Shown here: in pieces, positions 9,116 through 11,526 of the stretch
How positions within the stretch are numbered: position 1 is the stretch's first letter
Layout of the letters: each line of letters starts with the position of its first letter
From: an uncultured Lentisphaeria bacterium
Lineage (GTDB): Bacteria; Verrucomicrobiota; Lentisphaeria; JABSQK01; CAJWLW01
Direction of reading: 5' to 3'
DNA length: 11,526 nt
NCBI GenBank assembly: GCA_913042885.1
Contig: CAJWLW010000139.1
Span: forward strand, 1-11,526
The notes under the pieces: generated by a model
The model's input: the letters and a program-made list of their open reading frames with translations, nothing else
Databases searched by the model: none
Told to the model about the DNA's origin: nothing
Program-made: the position numbers and the translations under genes

Positions 9116-11526
9116 ATGGACAGTCGAAACGCAGCAGTACGCGAGATTCTGGGCCTTGATGTCAGCGATGCGTTTAGCTCCGTTACTATCGGTGTAGCGT
9201 CCCCGGACACTATCCGGGCGTGGAGTCGCGGGGAAGTTAAGAATCCCGAGACTATCAACTATCGTACATTCAAGCCCGAGAAAGGCGGTCTCTTTTGTGA
9301 GAAGATCTTTGGCCCGACGCGGGATTGGGAGTGCAACTGTGGCAAGTACAAGCGCATCAAGCACAAAGGTATCGTCTGTGACCGTTGCGGCGTCGAAGTA
9401 ACCCACTCACGGGTGCGTCGCGAGCGCATGGGGCACATCGAGCTGGCGGTGCCGGTGTCGCATGTCTGGTTTTTCAAGTGCATGCCGTCGCGTATCGGTC
9501 TGGTACTCAACCTGACAGCCCGCAATCTCGAGCGCGTCATTTACTACGAGTCCTGGATTGTCACTGACAAGGGTGATACGCCGCTGAACGAGATGCAGCT
9601 GCTCACCGAGGAAGAGCACCGCGAGGCGCTCGAAATGTACGGCAGCGCCTTCCGGGCGTGCATGGGTGCCGTGGGTGTCCGTGAGTTGCTCGAGAAAATC
9701 GATCTGGCCACATTGCACGAGGAATTGACCGTGCTCATTGGCAGCACCAACAGTAAGGCCGAGCGCAAGAAGCTCGCCAAGCGCCTGCGTATCGTCGAAG
9801 GTTTCGTAAACGCCAAGATGCGGCCGGAGTGGATGATTCTCACCGAGTTACCGGTCATTCCGCCGGACCTGCGGCCGTTGGTGCCGTTGGAAGGTGGGCG
9901 CTTTGCCACCTCTGACCTCAACGACTTGTATCGTCGTGTCATCAATCGTAACAATCGTCTCAAGAATCTACTGAGCCTGCGCACGCCGGAAGTGATTATC
10001 CGCAACGAAAAGCGCATGCTGCAGGAAGCCGTTGATGCTCTGCTTGACAATGGTCGCCATGGCCGGGCCGTGACCGGCGCTGGCAATCGCCAGCTCAAGT
10101 CCCTCAGCGACATGCTCAAGGGGAAGCAGGGTCGATTCCGCCAGAATCTGCTGGGCAAGCGCGTCGACTATTCGGGCCGCTCGGTGATTGTCGTTGGTCC
10201 GGAGCTGCGTCTGAATCAGTGCGGGCTGCCGAAGAAGATGGCGCTTGTTTTGTTCGAGCCGTTCATCATCCGCCGGCTCAAGGAACTCGGCTTCGTCTAT
10301 ACTGTGCGCAGTGCCAAGAAGATGATTGAGCGCCAGGACCCGGTGGTGTGGGACATCCTCGAGGATGTAACCAAGGGGCACCCGGTCATGCTCAATCGTG
10401 CTCCGACCCTGCATCGTCTGAGTATTCAAGCGTTTGATCCGGTGCTGATCGAGGGTAACGCCATCCGTATCCACCCACTGGTCTGCGCTGCCTACAATGC
10501 CGACTTCGATGGTGACCAGATGGCGGTGCATATACCGCTGTCGAACGAAGCACAATTGGAAGCCAAGTTGCTCATGCTGGCACCCAACAACATCTTCTAC
10601 CCGTCCAGCGGCAAGCCTATTGCGACGCCGACGCAGGACATTTGTCTGGGGGCCTATTACCTGACCTATATCCGTCCCGGCAGCATGGACCGTGCTACTG
10701 AGCCGAAGGCATTCAACGACAGCACTGAAGTGTTCGTCGCCTATGCCGCGAAAACCATTGGAATCCATGAAATCGTGCTCATGCGCAACCCTGATTTCGG
10801 TAATGACGCGTTGTGGGGCAACATGGACGAACGTTTCATCAAGACCACGGCCGGCCGCTGTCTCTTTAATGATATCTGGCCCGACGAAATGGGCTTCTTC
10901 AACGACGTTGCCAACAAGAAGAGTCTGGGCGACCTTGCCAGCGACAGCTATGCTGCGCTGGGTCGCGAACGCACCGTGGTCGTCCTCGACAACCTCAAGG
11001 AGCTGGGCTTCGAGTATGCTACCCAGGCCGGCTTCTCGATCGGTATTGTTGACATGATCATCCCGGACGACAAAGCGCCGATCGTCGAGAATGCCGAAGA
11101 AGAAATCGAGAAAGTCCGGGGCCAGTACCGCAGCGGCGTAATCACCGATCGTGAGCGTTACAACAAGTGCATCGACGTGTGGACGCAGGCGAATAACCAA
11201 GTCGCTTCGGTGCTCTTTCGTACGCTCGAGCGCAACGAGGACAAGCTCGAGATCAACCCCGTCTGGGCCATGCTTGACTCAGGGGCCCGTGGCAGTAAGG
11301 ACCAGATCCGCCAGCTCGCCGGTATGCGCGGCCTGATGGCGAAGCCGTCCGGTGAGATCATTGAACGTCCGATTATCTCGAACTTCCGCGAAGGGCTGAC
11401 CGTACTCGAATTCTTCATCAGTTCGCACGGTGCGCGCAAGGGGCTGGCGGACACGGCGCTGAAGACGGCAGACTCCGGGTACATGACCCGCAAGCTCGTT
11501 GATGTTGCCCAGGACGTCATTTGTGT
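9116..11526 (+). CDS. rpoC: DNA-directed RNA polymerase subunit beta-prime (partial, 3' end outside window)
   Basis: RpoC holds the catalytic magnesium of RNA polymerase. ATG 9116 follows GAGGAG (9105-9110) and the frame runs open for 803 codons to the window edge, a bit over half of a normal ~1400-residue subunit. Seen in order: the N-terminal zinc ribbon with Cys73, Cys75, Cys88 and Cys91; [20 protein letters not shown] near the switch-2 region; the catalytic loop [12 protein letters not shown] with Asp463, Asp465 and Asp467; and the bridge helix [17 protein letters not shown] (784-800). The trigger loop and second zinc site lie beyond the window. All key residues present here are intact. 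It is surely co-transcribed with rpoB. Confidence 0.99.
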   Translation, partial: MDSRNAAVREILGLDVSDAFSSVTIGVASPDTIRAWSRGEVKNPETINYRTFKPEKGGLFCEKIFGPTRDWECNCGKYKRIKHKGIVCDRCGVEVTHSRVRRERMGHIELAVPVSHVWFFKCMPSRIGLVLNLTARNLERVIYYESWIVTDKGDTPLNEMQLLTEEEHREALEMYGSAFRACMGAVGVRELLEKIDLATLHEELTVLIGSTNSKAERKKLAKRLRIVEGFVNAKMRPEWMILTELPVIPPDLRPLVPLEGGRFATSDLNDLYRRVINRNNRLKNLLSLRTPEVIIRNEKRMLQEAVDALLDNGRHGRAVTGAGNRQLKSLSDMLKGKQGRFRQNLLGKRVDYSGRSVIVVGPELRLNQCGLPKKMALVLFEPFIIRRLKELGFVYTVRSAKKMIERQDPVVWDILEDVTKGHPVMLNRAPTLHRLSIQAFDPVLIEGNAIRIHPLVCAAYNADFDGDQMAVHIPLSNEAQLEAKLLMLAPNNIFYPSSGKPIATPTQDICLGAYYLTYIRPGSMDRATEPKAFNDSTEVFVAYAAKTIGIHEIVLMRNPDFGNDALWGNMDERFIKTTAGRCLFNDIWPDEMGFFNDVANKKSLGDLASDSYAALGRERTVVVLDNLKELGFEYATQAGFSIGIVDMIIPDDKAPIVENAEEEIEKVRGQYRSGVITDRERYNKCIDVWTQANNQVASVLFRTLERNEDKLEINPVWAMLDSGARGSKDQIRQLAGMRGLMAKPSGEIIERPIISNFREGLTVLEFFISSHGARKGLADTALKTADSGYMTRKLVDVAQDVIC

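Noticed and set aside
9968..11200. 410-codon minus-strand frame opposite rpoC
   Set aside because: It is antisense to the conserved catalytic region of RpoC; the + strand has all catalytic motifs, and the minus frame has no family resemblance.

Overview
The window carries one conserved transcription/translation super-operon, all on the + strand: tRNA-Thr(GGT), tuf, rpmG, tRNA-Trp(CCA), secE, nusG, rplK, rplA, rplJ, rplL, rpoB and the first ~800 codons of rpoC. A short acidic reading frame at 1-66 may be the 3' end of an upstream gene. Every long minus-strand frame lies antisense to one of these genes and shows no family of its own.

The genome is bacterial and moderately GC-rich. The order tRNA-Thr / tuf / (rpmG) / tRNA-Trp / secE / nusG / rplKAJL / rpoBC, the run of six Arg in the beta-subunit stretch DRRRRRRKFLISTFLRAIGY, and a TGILPV-type palindromic spacer sequence fit the Planctomycetota-Verrucomicrobiota-Chlamydiota group, most likely the Verrucomicrobiota/Lentisphaerota/Kiritimatiellota side. 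This is inference from remembered family patterns, not from a search.

Layout. 1-204: low-complexity acidic tail, tRNA-Thr and an A/C-rich tuf leader. 205-1407: EF-Tu. 1408-1752: a hairpin, L33 and tRNA-Trp. 1753-2686: SecE and NusG with overlapping ends. 2687-4844: an L1-type mRNA operator followed by L11, L1, L10 and L7/L12, with L11/L1 overlapping and L1/L10 almost touching. 4845-5135: a 291-base spacer full of hairpins and probably carrying a degenerate dispersed repeat. 5136-9014: RNA polymerase beta. 9015-9115: a structured spacer. 9116 to the end: beta-prime, cut by the window edge just after the bridge helix.

The genes couple the elongation machinery (EF-Tu, the L1 stalk, the L10-L12 stalk, L11, L33), protein export (SecE), transcription elongation (NusG) and the RNA polymerase core. 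I see no convincing sigma70-type promoter inside the window, so transcription probably enters upstream of position 1 and runs through, trimmed by tRNA processing and modulated by the leader structures. I found no new multi-gene system. The points worth a second look are regulatory or small: a 23S rRNA-mimicking L1 site, the repeat-bearing rplL-rpoB spacer with a related motif after tRNA-Trp, a natural Asn at the rifampicin-site His position of RpoB, and an unusual Met/Gly-rich L7/L12 hinge.
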